A stretch of DNA of 64,000 nt from Symbiodinium sp. CCMP2592 (GCA_905221615.1 CAJNDT010000946.1:1025865-1089864), one strand, 5' to 3'. Shown: positions 9,905 through 20,297, numbered from the stretch's first letter. Made by a program: numbers and translations. The notes: generated by a model from the sequence alone, not told the origin.

Positions 9905-11045
9905 GGGTGTTCCTTATTATAACTGTAGAATGATTTACTCATTATTAAGGCGCCTACAGTAGCAGGATGGTTTGGAGCATTACGATTTAGGGGTTTGGTT
10001 TAGGGGGATTAGAGGCATTGATCTTAGAGCGCACCTCCCGAACATGACACGACCTTGATGGGAACGATGGACTCCATTTGGGCTAGGCTGAGTAAGTTCG
10101 TTAGTACGTCATGATCACCGTCCAGAATCCTTAAGTCTCGCCGGCCCTATAACGTCGCTTCAAGACACCCGCAGTAATTCCATCTCCCCCAAACTACCCA
10201 GATCTTTCAATATGCACTCACAGAAATACTCCTTGAATCATGTTAGGGATCCTACTGCAATTCAATTCCAATCCTTAATAAAGGGATGTTGGAAGATCCA
10301 GGAAAGCCAGTTGCTGAAGTGGAGCTTTAGGTCCCCTAAACGGTACGGCACGCTTTTTCAAAGGACTGTAGACCTAGCAGTAGAGTATATATCCTTTGAC
10401 CTGTTGTGGCACTGTAAACCGCATATAAGCTCGAAGTTTAAATTGCAGTGCCCCTAGGGTACTGGACAACTAAGAATCTAGAGAACCATCCATAAAACCC
10501 TTACTCCAAACCCTAAACTACCTCGCAGGTGCAATGACGCAGCGGCCTCGGAAGCGTCAGCTTCGCCCCACGACATTACCCGGGCCAAGGCCCTGGAGCC
10601 GAGAGGTTGCCCTCCGGATTGAAGTGGTCTGAGGGTACCGGGACACAGACCCAAACCCTAATGTAGAGTTTATAGAGACCCTCCAAACAACTGGGGTTAG
10701 GTAGTTTAAGGTAGGGTTTAGGGGCCAAATTTTGCAAACCCTATTATAGGCGTCCAACCTGAAGGCCAAGAGCGTGAATAATAATAAGCATTTTTACCTG
10801 CATTCGGGGGTTTTGCTAGGGATTCTAGGGTTTAGGGCGTTTGGGGTTTACGCGTGTCAAGAATTACTACCATGACAACTTTGTTAATTGTCACTGGGGT
10901 GCGTGGATTGAGAGGTTCAGTGGTAAGTACAGCTATGAGTGCTGCCCTTTGCGCCTGATTAACCCCTTTAAGGCCTAAGCGCAGAGTAGATGGGTGCATG
11001 GACCCATCGGCCTCATATGCGACCTTACATAGCCGAGGTAGATAA
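9905..11045. other. Spacer with two weak coding islands
   Basis: Open + strand patches occur at 10027-10105 (HDTTLMGTMDSIWARLSKF) and 10535-10603 (DAAASEASASPHDITRAKAL). A family G right-end fragment lies near 9910-9962. Neither island has a diagnostic motif. Confidence 0.3.
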
Positions 11046-11387
11046 TGCTCCAGCGCCCCGCCCGCGGGCTGGCGACGCGGAACTTCCTTCTCTGGCGCCG
11101 GCGATGTTGAATGGGCACCTTCTCAGCAGGGCCTCGGGTGGAGATTAGTCAAACCCTCCCTTCCTGTTTCTTGCTGAAGGGCCAAGCAGACGGTAATTCT
11201 AGGGTTTAGGTTGTAGGGTTTATACTCAGCAGCCTCGTTCCCTTAAGCAGGAAGTTTCGAAAGAGCCCAATTTTGCTGCCTGTGGGTCATGGGTCGACGT
11301 GGACGTCGCAAGTGTATTGCTAAACCTCTGCACTGATAAACCCGTGGCAACACCACACCCGGCGTTTAACCAAACTAAAAATTATTG
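11046..11387 (+). CDS. Possible exon pair, unassigned
   Basis: A first open patch to about 11148 includes GDAELPSLAPAMLNGHLLSR. A second starts after TATACTCAG| (about 11234) and reads through PNFAACGSWVDVDVASVLL and NLCTDKPVATPHPAFNQ to the edge of a MITE. The short spacer between them holds telomere-like repeats. The protein character is reasonable but no family is recognised. Confidence 0.3.
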
Positions 11388-11496
11388 CCCAAAGGGTCCA
11401 AAGTACCTTTATTGTAGATTGTAGGGTTCCTATAGTAGGAAGTACTATTATGATTTGGGGAAGTATCCCCCAAAACAGTAATTTGGACCCTTTGGG
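11388..11496. mobile_element. MITE family B, copy 3 (most complete)
   Basis: Inverted ends CCCAAAGGGTCCAAAGTACC and TTGGACCCTTTGGG, with TAGGAAGTACTATTATGATT and GGGGAAGTATCCCCC inside. Confidence 0.9.
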
Positions 11497-11724
11497 TTGA
11501 TCCTCAACCCTAAACTCTCGCTGCTCGCCAGCGAAACCCAGGCCTGGATCTAAAATCCCCAAAGCTATCACAAGTCTGAAGAGAATGCATGGTTTAGGGT
11601 TTATAAGGGCCCTGTCTCACTTTGACCCTGTAGTTGAAGCTTCCTGGATTAGCTTGGCAGAGGCTTTGACTACGATGTAGGGTTTAAGGTAGGGTTTCTG
11701 CCGTAGCTTGGAAGGGCTTTAGCC

Positions 11725-11916
11725 CTAAGGGTTTACAATTGTAAGCCGCACCGGGATGATTGCAACTGCCACACCAATAGCTGTGAAATCAGCACAGCTT
11801 GCAATAGCTTCTGCCGGAACCGACAGCTTCTGAACATCCACCCGTGCTTTGGTTTTGGCCACAATACCGAGACCAGAAAAGTTCATTGTTTTCCCGCGCT
11901 TTGTCTTAGTGCTCAT
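11725..11916 (-). CDS. Small hypothetical open frame
   Basis: ATG to TAG, 63 codons on the minus strand. It begins MSTKTKRGKTMNFSGLGIVA. It contains KARVDVQKLSVPAEAIASC and a hydrophobic IGVAVAIIPVRL near the end. It could be a first exon, because the C-terminus runs into telomere-like sequence. No family is recognised. Confidence 0.35.
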   Translation of the reverse strand: MSTKTKRGKTMNFSGLGIVAKTKARVDVQKLSVPAEAIASCADFTAIGVAVAIIPVRLTIVNP

Positions 11917-13511
11917 TGTGAGTCGAGTGCAGCCAAATTCTGCAGCCTCTTCTTGGACTCAAACGACGTGAAAGCATTCACGCAGCGAAGCTCCACAATT
12001 AAGCTCAAACTTCAAGAAAAAACTTTGAATCCTAAACCATGCACACAGTTAGGTCCACACCTGAACGCCTCCATGGTCTTCTCGGCCGAGTCGGCGGCAC
12101 CATGGCCTGTGAGCTGAACTAGGTCATGTCTCCCAGTGGGCCCTTTTCCCTTGTGTCTTGGGCTCTTGCTCCTTATGATATGCAGACGGAACCCTAAACC
12201 ATCCTAAACCCAAAGCCTTAAGCCCTGAAAAGCTTAAGTTCTGAATCTTCACATTTCAAGGGCTACCGGGGAACCTAGCGAAGAGACTGTTGGACTATCA
12301 GATCTCAGTCTCAGGCTTCTGCACAACCTGTCTATGGTGATTATAGTATAGTATCGTAGATCAAAGTATTTTGTAGCGTAGTATAGTCTAGCCACGTGCA
12401 GTATGGTGTAGTAGGCAGAGTATAGTACAGTATGTAGGATAGTATGGTATCGTAGAGTAGATGTTTTGCGCTAGTAGCGTGACAATTCTGAAGCTAAGAG
12501 AAGGAGGCGTATTAAAAGCAAAAACACAAGTTGAACCATCATCGCAGCAACAGCTTGGACCCATGGTCTTCGAATGACCGACGAGGGTTGTTCCTTAATT
12601 TAAACTAAACCTAAAACCCCCTATAAAGCCTAAAGCCTTAAACCTTAAGAAGGCCTTCTTTGGGCACATGGGCGTGCTACCCAATAGACCTAGCGCGTGT
12701 TGACATAGTCACCGATACATAGTTCCTATTAATTGTGGGATCCTAGCCAAGCCAGGAAACTGGTTCACCAAGAACAAAACAGCGACTTCGTTCGAAGACT
12801 ACAGATATGAAGCCACTGCAGCAGCCTACTCACCAACTTCTCGCCTTTACAGCTGCTCTAACGATCAACTCTTGCAGTACCTGGGATCCGACAAACTATT
12901 ATTTTAAGGGCTCCCTCTAGCTATCCGATGTTGCAGGATTTGGGAATACAGGTAAGTCTCGTATGCTGCTCTTGAGTCCTAAACCCCAAACCCTAAACCC
13001 TAACCTGATGCCTAAGCCTACGCCCTTCTTGCCGAGGACGCGCGCGGCGTCCCACCATTTCCCTTCCTCCAGAGGGTCTCACAGCAAAGGCAGGGTTTAA
13101 GGGTTTATAGGGTTCAGGGCCGGGCAAGGCTTGCTCCAAAATAGGGGCCTTCGCAATCGAAATCTTGGGTTGGGACTGGGACAGCTTAAAGTAAAATATA
13201 AGCTTTGGTATCTTAAGTAGACAAGCTTTAGGAGGAGATGCTACTGCTTATTATTGTTCAGACAGAGGTTTTAGATATGATGGACCGGTTCTCAACTTGC
13301 TTGCGTCCCATAGGAGCCTGAATAAGTACCAATACTTTTGCTTTCGGGTTCCTTGTTACCCATACTACCGAGAGCCACAACCCTATTCATATTCTTCCGG
13401 ATGAAACTTGCGCATGCTGCAAAAAATATTTAGCTTTTACACTGAAGAATCTCATACGTGGGTGTTCTCGCCGATGTGACTTGCCTGTTTAGTTGCTTGA
13501 CACTTCTTCGG
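11917..13511. other. Spacer with weak coding islands
   Basis: Open + strand patches lie at 12261-12334 (ETVGLSDLSLRLLHNLSM, between CAAG| and |GTGATT) and 12754-12885 (AKPGNWFTKNKTATSFEDYR). A TAG/TATAG-rich tract occurs near 12340-12470 and CCCTAAA copies near 12983-13008. Function unknown. Confidence 0.3.
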
Positions 13512-13601
13512 TGAATACAGTATATACTTTGGCCCTGCAGTACCAAAATAGGGACTACTTTAAGGCCGAGGTATATAATTTGGGTTCATGGACCCTTAGG
13601 G
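13512..13601. mobile_element. MITE family A, copy 3 (left end missing)
   Basis: It has core AGTATATACTTTGGCCC and right end TCATGGACCCTTAGGG. The outer left repeat is absent. Confidence 0.65.
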
Positions 13602-13638
13602 CAAAGTGTTGACCATTTCGCTCCGAGCTGAGCTGATG

Positions 13639-13832
13639 CCTAAGGCTCCAAGGGACCTGATAGTTAGGGTTCTTTTGAATTAGTTCGATAAGGGGCATAG
13701 CGGATTTTATAGTGGGTTCTAAGAGTCCAAAGGACCTGATAGTTCATTAGGTTCTCAGGTTTCGGATAGTAGTTATGTAGGGAACTATTTGAGAGAGCAT
13801 ATGATTATTAGGTACCTGGTCCCTTGGGGGAT
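13639..13832. mobile_element. MITE family T, copy 1
   Basis: It runs from CCTAAGGCTCCAAGGGACCT to TTAGGTACCTGGTCCCTTGG, with an internal duplication of GTCCAAAGGACCTGATAGTT. Related to 36489-36706 and 43293-43463. Confidence 0.55.
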
Positions 13833-14107
13833 TGTTTATGAGATGCACATGTCATCTATAGCTTCCATCGCATCAGGCTTCCGTCCGCAACCATCCCACA
13901 ACCCTCCTTATTATTAATATGATGGATTTTCGGTCCTAAGTACCTACAGAGTGCAAAGGCCGGTTCCTATAATGGGAATTACCCTGTTTTGGGTATAGGT
14001 ACATAGCATCCTTTGGGTCAGGCCCGTACATGACGTCCGTTTATACTCTGAATTTTCGGGCCCCTTCTCGGTCCCAGGTTACAAGGATTCGCAACCTTTT
14101 TAGCCTT

Positions 14108-14212
14108 TTGAGGGTTTTAGGGTTTTGGGGGCTTTAGGGTTTTAGGGTTTTGGGGGCTTTAGGGTTTTAGGGTTTTGGGGGCTTTAGGGTTTTAGGGTTT
14201 AGGGTTTGCTTA
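14108..14212. repeat. Tandem telomere-derived repeat
   Basis: Three copies of a unit built from TTTAGGGTTTTAGGGTTTTG plus GGGGC, then plain TTTAGGG. Confidence 0.9.
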
Positions 14213-14478
14213 TCGCGGCAAGTGTTGAGGAAGCATATGTCGCATGCTGCTTCGATCAAAATCCTGCTCAAGACCTGGAGCACAATACTACTGTGGATGG
14301 ACAATATCCTGCATGACCCAATATAAGGAATATACCATAATTCCCATAGTTTAGGGTCCTTAAGGTCATGCAGGATTTTGTCCATCAACAGTAGCGCATG
14401 CTGAGCATAGTCAAGCGCTCCAGAATTCAAAGTAGCATCGGTGGGTCGTAAGTAGCCAAGTAGCATCATCAGCAGCAC
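14167..14478 (-). CDS. Open frame spanning a MITE, unassigned
   Basis: A 103-codon minus-strand frame. Its outer parts look protein-like (LLGYLRPTDATLNSGALDYA and VLQVLSRILIEAACDICF). Its middle is the family F MITE at 14288-14393, read through in frame. Either the MITE was spliced or exonised, or the frame is fortuitous. Confidence 0.25.
   Translation of the reverse strand: MLLMMLLGYLRPTDATLNSGALDYAQHALLLMDKILHDLKDPKLWELWYIPYIGSCRILSIHSSIVLQVLSRILIEAACDICFLNTCRDKQTLNPKTLKPPKP
14288..14393. mobile_element. MITE family F, copy 1
   Basis: Inverted ends TACTGTGGATGGACAATATC and GATTTTGTCCATCAACAGTA, with GGAATATACCATAATTCCCA inside, the reverse complement of other copies. Confidence 0.85.
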
Positions 14479-14599
14479 CCATCTACACTTCCATGGTGAA
14501 AATTGGTCCCCGGAACCATAGTAGGAATGGTCCTTTGGTCTGGTGCCTCTTTAATTTCGGAAGAGTAGTATACATTCACTGACCCGTTGGGATACTATT

Positions 14600-14645
14600 A
14601 GATTTTACACGGAGTTATATAACCATCCAGGCTCTGTGTAAAATC
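14600..14645. repeat. Small hairpin
   Basis: AGATTTTACAC and GTGTAAAATCT are exact inverted repeats. Confidence 0.6.
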
Positions 14646-15398
14646 TGTTTCCGAACTCTCACCACAGAGCTGCCACGCAAAGGATCACGCTATTCGCGAC
14701 TATGTTGTGCGATCTTGTTTGAGCCCACGCCCCATAGCCCTGGACCTTAAAGCACTAAATTTAAACGGTCACCTAGCCCTGGAGCCTGAACCTGCTCATA
14801 GGCTATGTTCCGACTTTGTGGGGCTTTGTACTGGGCCTTGAACCCTAAATCCCACAAAGTCAATCTTCCATCGACTGAAGCCTGCAAAAGGAGCGAACAG
14901 CAGCTCACCGCGGCTTCTGCTTCAACTACCGGAGACATGGCCTAGCCTTAAAGAAGCCTTTCGTGGTGGGGTTGCGGGAAAAGGACGGGGAGACGGGAAG
15001 GGGAGAAGGAGGGATGGACGTATGAAGGGATGGAGAGAAGGAGGGATGGACGCAGGGATGGAGGGAGGGATGGCAGGGTGCAGTGCTTCTTGTTTTTCGT
15101 CGTGGCGGTGGTCATGATGACGACGGGGACGATGATCAGCAGAACCCTGAAGATTACGAAGACCAACAGCGAGAGCAGGAGGATGTAGTGAGAATATGCC
15201 CCGTTCGGCCCATGAGGATCGTTGTGGCATGACCATGCTGATTGTAGGGTTCTACGTCTCTTGATTAAGTGCACGCTCATGGTACCAATGATGAAGATAA
15301 CGAGGAGCAACATGATGCGTTATATCCCAAAGGTATGCTTCTGTCATTCTGTCATTGTTATGTGTTGCACCGATCAGCAGTACAAAGATGGCGCCTAG
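14646..15398. other. Unassigned; GGGATGGA-type tandem near 14990-15070
   Basis: A minus-strand 121-codon frame (14948-15313) has two hydrophobic stretches but also a repeat-derived SLPPSLRPS tail. A + strand acidic frame overlaps it. A minus-strand patch ASVDGRLTLWDL (about 14850-14885) looks WD40-like but is isolated. Confidence 0.3.
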
Positions 15399-15491
15399 TC
15401 ATAGGAGCTTCATAGGGGTTTTAGCCTATGGGGGTTTAGTGGCGATGACCCCAAGAATCTTAAACCCCCCTTTTGGCCTCCCATCACCTAA
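15399..15491. mobile_element. Dispersed element P, copy 1
   Basis: It shares CATAGGAG, TTAGCCTATG and CCCCCCTTTTGGCCTCCCAT with 29182-29312. Confidence 0.7.
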
Positions 15492-15550
15492 GGATGAGCG
15501 ACTCTATCCCCTTGAATCGCAAGCAGCTGGATGTTCGGTCGCAGGCATGT

Positions 15551-15810
15551 GGGAATCTCCGAAAATCAGGGGTACCTTAATTTGGGATCCTTAATAATAA
15601 TAATACTAATAATACTAATAATAATACTAATAGTAATAGTAATAGTAATAGTAATAGTAATAGTAATAGTAATAGTAATAGTAATAGTAATAGTAATAGT
15701 AATAGTAATAGTAATAGTAATAGTAATAGTAATAGTAATAGTAATAATAATAATAAGGATCCTACTACTTAGGGTCCTATATCAGAGTCCCGTAATGTCG
15801 GAAACTTCCA
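15551..15810. mobile_element. MITE family H, copy 2, with AATAGT microsatellite inside
   Basis: Ends GGGAATCTCCGAAAATCA and GTAATGTCGGAAACTTCCA. The centre is replaced by about 160 bp of (AATAAT)n and (AATAGT)n at 15597-15756. Confidence 0.85.
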
Positions 15811-16002
15811 TGTGGCATCCAATGTCTCAACTGTGGCAGCTCTTGACCCTCAAGCCAGACCCACTCGATCTTACGTAACCATGTTGAGTTGGGTTGTTGT
15901 CAGACTTAGGGTCCCTTTCTGAGTAATCTAGATGGTAGGTGTCGCTTGATATTAGGGAACCAAAACGGGACAATAATTTTGACAACCAGCCTTAAGCACA
16001 AA

Positions 16003-16083
16003 GTCGGGTTTCTATGAAAGGAACTATTACTATGTTTGGGGTCCGTATCCTCCATGCTATGGGTACTCATGATCCTTTGGCGC
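16003..16083. mobile_element. MITE family B fragment
   Basis: Right half only: GGGTTTCTATGAAAGGAACT followed by TATCCTCCATGCTATGGGTA, a diverged version of the family B core. Confidence 0.5.
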
Positions 16084-16343
16084 ACAGGTGGGCTCGTAGC
16101 TTATTTTGGCAGTGCTCAGTATCATGTCTTTCACTCCCTATTCTTGTCTACTCCGTGTTGAGAATTGCCGTGTTCGTCAATATCCTTAGTCCAAGTATCT
16201 TCTGCACCCTCGAAGGCCTGCCGCAAAAAACACGACACTTACCCAACGGATTTGCCCAGCGCAAGCGTCATCGTGGCATCTTGGAAGCACTATGGCCCAT
16301 TATTCTGATTCCCACAGATATTGCGAAGCGGGGTAGGGCTTGA
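16014..16343 (+). CDS. Open frame, unassigned
   Basis: 109 codons, but the first 25 are MITE B sequence. The remainder includes ILVYSVLRIAVFVNILSPS (hydrophobic) and GFAQRKRHRGILEALWPIIL. It could be an exon with a membrane segment. No family is recognised. Confidence 0.25.
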   Translation: MKGTITMFGVRILHAMGTHDPLAHRWARSLFWQCSVSCLSLPILVYSVLRIAVFVNILSPSIFCTLEGLPQKTRHLPNGFAQRKRHRGILEALWPIILIPTDIAKRGRA

Positions 16344-16686
16344 ATGATTTGGATCTTGTGTGCCAAAGCAGATTGAGCTACATGGGCTTTCATGATTGTT
16401 GAGTTGAGCTGTGTTGAGAGCGCCGTAACTGCAGAGAGTCGGCCAGTGTGCTCACTTTCAGTTCGGAATCACAATTTCTGGGGTCACTGCATGCTAAGCT
16501 GGACTTGGGAGAAACGTTAGTTTCTCGTATTGGCTTAGCATAGAGGCGCAATTTGAAATAAATTTGACTATTGTCATAGTCGACACCCCCTAAACCCTAA
16601 ACCCTAAACGTAGTGAAGTGTACCGAGTCTAGCATATGGATATCGTTGCTCCGAGTTAGCCGGGCTGTCAGTTCCGAGCCGACACT
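16344..16686. other. No gene recognised
   Basis: Stops in all frames; three CCCTAAA copies near 16587-16608. Confidence 0.4.
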
Positions 16687-16793
16687 CCCAAAGGGTCCCA
16701 GGTACTGTTCTGGGGGGGTACTTCCCCAAACCATGGTAATTCCTAATATAGAACCCCTACATTCTACTATAAAGGTGCTTTGGACCCTTTAGG
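16687..16793. mobile_element. MITE family B, copy 4 (reverse orientation)
   Basis: Ends CCCAAAGGGTCCCAGGTACT and GTGCTTTGGACCCTTTAGG, core reverse-complemented. Confidence 0.85.
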
Positions 16794-17386
16794 ATTATAA
16801 TGCAATGATTCCGAGAATTATTGAAAGTGGATGAGGCTGGTGTCTTGCGGGGCACAAGCCTTGTTTCCTTATCGTAATCCCGAAGCTCGAAATCCTAAAC
16901 TACCGTCTTTGAGTAAGTCCAAACCGTTCCAAACCTCAAGACTCTCAGCCACGAGCCCTAGCCCCAAATGCAGCCGCTTAATTAAGACTTTAGAGACCCG
17001 CCCGTCTCCCTCAGCAACCTACGACTCAGGTATTTCATAACGAGCACATCTCTGTTCTCCTCCGCACCCTGCACTCCATCTTGCAGCTGGGCTTCTGAGT
17101 CACTCAGAGTTCATAGCCTGGTAAAAGGATCTCACGAGGGCTTGTCGCTGTGCTTATAAGCATTGACTTACAGAGGTTCATGGATGACCGAGAGTCGTGT
17201 TGCAGCCTTGTGTTGCACTCTCATTTTATGCTGTTCATGTATGCTCGACTCAAGCCCTTGCTTGCCACTTCAATTCTGAAGCCTCGGACATCGCCCACAA
17301 AATGAGCGTATCCCCGGCCACTACAGAGGGCACCCTTGGTTTGGCAGCTGCAGCTGATCACAGGCGGCAGGGACAATGCTGTACAG
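16794..17386. other. Probable upstream part of the GalNAc-transferase gene, exons not resolved
   Basis: This is where the N-terminal membrane anchor and the FHNEA-type motif of the gene starting at 17387 would be expected. Open patches exist at 16825-16872 and 17255-17310 (CHFNSEASDIAHK), but none is a safe match. Confidence 0.3.
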
Positions 17387-17457
17387 TATGCCGTAGAGTG
17401 GTTGCATCCAGATGAGAAGCTGAGGAATCAGTCACCACCGCGATTGCTCGCGCAATT
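17387..17457 (+). CDS. Polypeptide GalNAc-transferase (GT27), exon 1 found
   Basis: After GCTGTACAG| the frame reads YAVEWLHPDEKLRN and QSPPRLLAQ, ending TT before a GC donor. Joined to the next exon it gives LLAQLIVVDDAS, matching the family pattern in which SPPxLLxE is followed by IxLVDDxS just before the sugar-nucleotide-binding aspartates. The enzyme class moves GalNAc from UDP-GalNAc to Ser/Thr in the Golgi. The true 5' exons are not seen. Confidence comes mainly from the in-frame fit with exon 2. Confidence 0.55.
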
Positions 17458-17547
17458 GCTGCTTGTTAGACTTAAGCTTCAGCTACAGCATAGAACTGCA
17501 GCACTTCTGGCGGTTTTCTGTGCAGTATGTTAGGCAACACATGCTAT

Positions 17548-17638
17548 TGGAGTCTCCGAAAATATTTTGGGGTGCTCAAAAGAAGGATCCTACTATTAAG
17601 GGTACTACATCAGGGTCCCCTATTTCCGCAAACTCCCA
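17548..17638. mobile_element. MITE family H, copy 3
   Basis: GGAGTCTCCGAAAATATT on the left, TTTCCGCAAACTCCCA on the right, AGGATCCTACTATTAAGGG inside. It lies in the first intron of the GalNAc-transferase gene. Confidence 0.8.
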
Positions 17639-17737
17639 CATCAGGGTGCCCGGTTTGAGCACTTCCTTGTCCAGGTTGTTGCTTTCTCTCGACTTGAGAC
17701 TCGTCTCTGGTTCATGTCGGAGGTACGTCCCGGTAAT

Positions 17738-17811
17738 ATAGGGCCCTGAACAATTACCTGTACTATTTTGGGTCCCCAAACCCTATTCTAATTATTAAGG
17801 CCCCTATAGTA
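17738..17811. mobile_element. MITE family G, copy 3
   Basis: AATTACCTGTACTATTTTGG and CTAATTATTAAGGCCCCTAT identify the family; the centre is deleted. Same intron as the preceding element. Confidence 0.75.
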
Positions 17812-18007
17812 GATGCTAACTGTTTCCTTATGTCTTACACTAGGGAGTATATAGATCTGCATATGAACTGCGCCATATGTGCGAATTGACCCATAGACTG
17901 TTCTAAAACCTGAACCCTAACTGAACCCTAAATCCGAAATCTCTTAAACCCAAAACCCAGAACCCCAATTAAACTTTAATCCCAAGCCTCATAAGTGATA
18001 ATCCCAG

Positions 18008-18108
18008 GATCGTCGTGGACGATGCCAGCGTCCCCACTGATCGTTTCGACAGAGAACACTGGGAAGCTCTTCAAGCTCCGCTGGCCGAATATTGCGCCTT
18101 GGTCTCGG
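18008..18108 (+). CDS. Polypeptide GalNAc-transferase, exon 2
   Basis: The acceptor is ATCCCAG|G. The frame reads IVVDDASVPTDRFDREHW then EALQAPLAEYCALVS and ends at G|GT. IVVDDAS is the family's EIILVDDxS motif, at the start of the GT-A nucleotide-binding fold, and the following helix L...L..Y is also typical. Phase joins exon 1 (TT+G) and exon 3 (G+GT). The donor lies only about 8 bp from the MITE at 18116. Confidence 0.8.
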
Positions 18109-18115
18109 GTTTTGG

Positions 18116-18216
18116 GTTTACCTGTAGCCGAAAAGACCTACCTTTTTAGGGTTCCTTATTATGGTTTCTATGTATAGTTCCTGCAAAAGGTAGGTCTTTT
18201 CGGCTGCAGGTAGGTT
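18116..18216. mobile_element. MITE family I, copy 1
   Basis: Long inverted ends ACCTGTAGCCGAAAAGACCT and AGGTCTTTTCGGCTGCAGGT. It sits at the 5' end of a GalNAc-transferase intron. Confidence 0.9.
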
Positions 18217-18359
18217 TTATGGTAAAAACTTTAAAGTTGGAACATGATAGTCATTAATCCTGATGCCCTTAAGGTAAAGTAGAAGGTAGTGTAAGGGATC
18301 CCTAGCACTGATCATCCTAAACCTCGCGCTTGGGGTAGTGGATTCATATTGCTACTGTT

Positions 18360-18510
18360 TGGGTTTAGGCGTTTGGGGTTTAGGGTTTGGGAGTTTTGAG
18401 TGTAAGGGTTCAGAATTTAGGGCCTAGAGTTTCCGGGGAGTCAGGTTTAGGGTTTAGGAAACCCTAAACCTTAAACCCTAAACCCTAAACTCCAGGTTTA
18501 GGGTTTAGGG
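18360..18510. repeat. Interstitial telomere-like array, both orientations
   Basis: TTTAGGG copies are followed by AAACCCTAAACCTTAAACCC and then TTTAGGG again, forming an inverted telomeric junction. Confidence 0.85.
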
Positions 18511-18600
18511 CTCGAATTCGGTGGCAGTCTGCTAGGGCTTTTGGTTTTCGTTGTGGTGGGGTTGGTTCTGGGGCACGGCTTTTCTCGGCGTAACGACGAT

Positions 18601-18716
18601 TCCCAGAGCCTCCACAATCCCTGAATTAAGGAATACGCCGGTTAAATCTAATGAATTAATGTTTCCATGATAATTTAAGGTACCTTCCTCATTTATGGAG
18701 ATTTGGAGGCTCTGGG
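18601..18716. mobile_element. Hairpin element (singleton)
   Basis: CCCAGAGCCTCCA and TGGAGGCTCTGGG... style ends (18602-18614, 18703-18716) are exact inverted repeats around an AT-rich core. Intronic. Confidence 0.75.
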
Positions 18717-18799
18717 TTCTGTGGCATCAAGGAAGCAAGGGTTGGGCCGAAATCTGGTCTAGTGAAGCACTGGGGCAAAACCTTTCTGACGGCTCAGGT

Positions 18800-18869
18800 G
18801 TTACCTAGATTGCTGGGTGCTTTTATTTGGGTTATTTATATAGTGCCTTAACAAGGAGGTCTAGGTAAC
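18800..18869. mobile_element. Hairpin element (singleton)
   Basis: GTTACCTAGA and TCTAGGTAAC are exact inverted ends with an AT-rich centre. Intronic. Confidence 0.65.
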
Positions 18870-19476
18870 GTTTCTATCTTCGTTCGTCTGTCGGCGAACT
18901 GAAGCAATCGACACAAGCTAGGCTAGGTTGGCACATCGCAAAACTCCGGTACGAGGTGCCTACCATTACGTATACTCCATCTAGGTGCAAGTCATAATAG
19001 ACACACATATGCGCAATGCATGCGCGTACATACCTACATACCTACCTATTTACCTACATAGCTACATGTATACATATCATCGATCATGAAAGCCTATGCC
19101 TTCGCATGTCAGAACTTCTCATGTTTTACACACGGGCACAAGACACTAGCTAAATGCATGCCCGACTCTCAGGGTTTCGGGTACCTGAGTTCTGCCGTCC
19201 CCGGTTGTATCATCTTAGAATCTTAACTCATGAGTGAGGGTCGCTTTGGGTGCTCAGGGTCGCTTCGGGTGCTCGGCTTTATGGTGCGTAGCTTTGGGCT
19301 TCGATGTAACGTGCGCAAACTGATGGGTGAGGGTCGTTTGGGGGGGCAGGTTTTATAGTGTGTGGCTTTGGACCTCCTCAGCTATCCAAACTCCTAAAAC
19401 CCTAAACCCTACCCCCCTACCCCCTAAACCCCTAAATCCTAAACCTTAAATGCCCTTCAAGCCCCTTTTTCTGAAG

Positions 19477-19539
19477 GTCAGCAGCTGCCAAAGACGCAGT
19501 TGGTTCGGCTGGCAGAACGGCGAGGGCTCATGGTTGCAC
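19477..19539 (+). CDS. Polypeptide GalNAc-transferase, exon 3
   Basis: The acceptor is CTGAAG|GT. The frame reads QQLPKTQLVRLAERRGLMVA and ends C|GTGACC. RLAERRGLMVAR matches the family's (V)R...R.GLI.AR segment. The open frame continues to a TGA at 19586, which I take as intron because exon 4 continues the family sequence. Confidence 0.78.
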
Positions 19540-19833
19540 GTGACCTGCTGGTTCAAAGGCTTTTGGAGTTGAAGTTCAAGGGTTGAAAATGAAGTCTCGC
19601 GGTGACGTTTAGCACATTTAGCTTAGAAGGTGCAGCGTATTCCGCTGAAGTTTCCAGCTGTTCCTTCGTTTTCCCATGTTATGTATACCCTTTCTACACT
19701 TTCTGTAAGTGTGCATATACATACAAGCATCGGACGATGTGCCGATATACCAGCGTGTCAAAAAACATCTGTGCATTGCTCTAAGTCACTTCTCCTCAAA
19801 CCCTCAATCGAAGAGTTTTCGGGATTCCTTCAG

Positions 19834-19880
19834 GTATGGAGGGTGTGTGGAGGGCCACTGGTGACGTGGTGATCTTCCTA
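19834..19880 (+). CDS. Polypeptide GalNAc-transferase, exon 4
   Basis: 47 nt between CCTTCAG| and |GAGACT (GA donor). With the C carried from exon 3 it reads R-MEGVWRATGDVVIFL. ATGDVVIFL followed by DSH in exon 5 is the family's A.G.VL.FLDSH motif, where DSH is the DxH metal/nucleotide site. Confidence 0.82.
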
Positions 19881-20028
19881 GAGACTTGGATTTGAGTCTG
19901 AACTTGTTTGAGGTGCGGGCTCCCCTTCTGTGTCCCAATCCCCAAACCCTAAACCTTGGAATGTTGGATTTCAGGAGTTTGGGGTAAACGTTGACGGTGC
20001 CACGTGCAGGTTTCACTTTTGGGGTTGT

Positions 20029-20107
20029 GCTACAGGGGCCGAAATAATTAACAATACTACTTTGGGGGTTCCCTAATACAATGGGCCCCGAAACCCTAAT
20101 TATTCGG
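20029..20107. mobile_element. MITE family G, copy 4
   Basis: CAGGGGCCGAAATAATTA, GGGGGTTCCCTAATACAATG and CCCTAATTATTCGGG identify a diverged copy within a GalNAc-transferase intron. Confidence 0.65.
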
Positions 20108-20203
20108 GATTTTTTGAGGGGAACTGGGGTGCTTTGAGTCAACCTTTGTGTACAAGATGCTACTATACAGGGGGCCTTAATCTTTGGAACATGATTTTCT
20201 GGG

Positions 20204-20297
20204 CTGTTGTTAAGGGATTATCTTAAGTTACCATAATGAAGAAACCATAGTATGTACTATAGATCCCTATTATTATGGTAAGGGAGATTGAACCCAG
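20204..20297. mobile_element. Dispersed element S, copy 1
   Basis: TGTTAAGGGATTATC, ACCATAATGAAG and CCCTATTATTATGG match 46088-46194 in the opposite orientation. Confidence 0.65.

Noticed and set aside
14850..14938. Minus-strand ASVDGRLTLWDL, WD40-like
   Set aside because: Only one isolated blade fragment, and the + strand is equally open; not called as a gene.
19540..19586. Continuation of exon 3 to a TGA as a terminal exon
   Set aside because: The following exons continue the GT27 catalytic domain, so the stop is most simply intronic.
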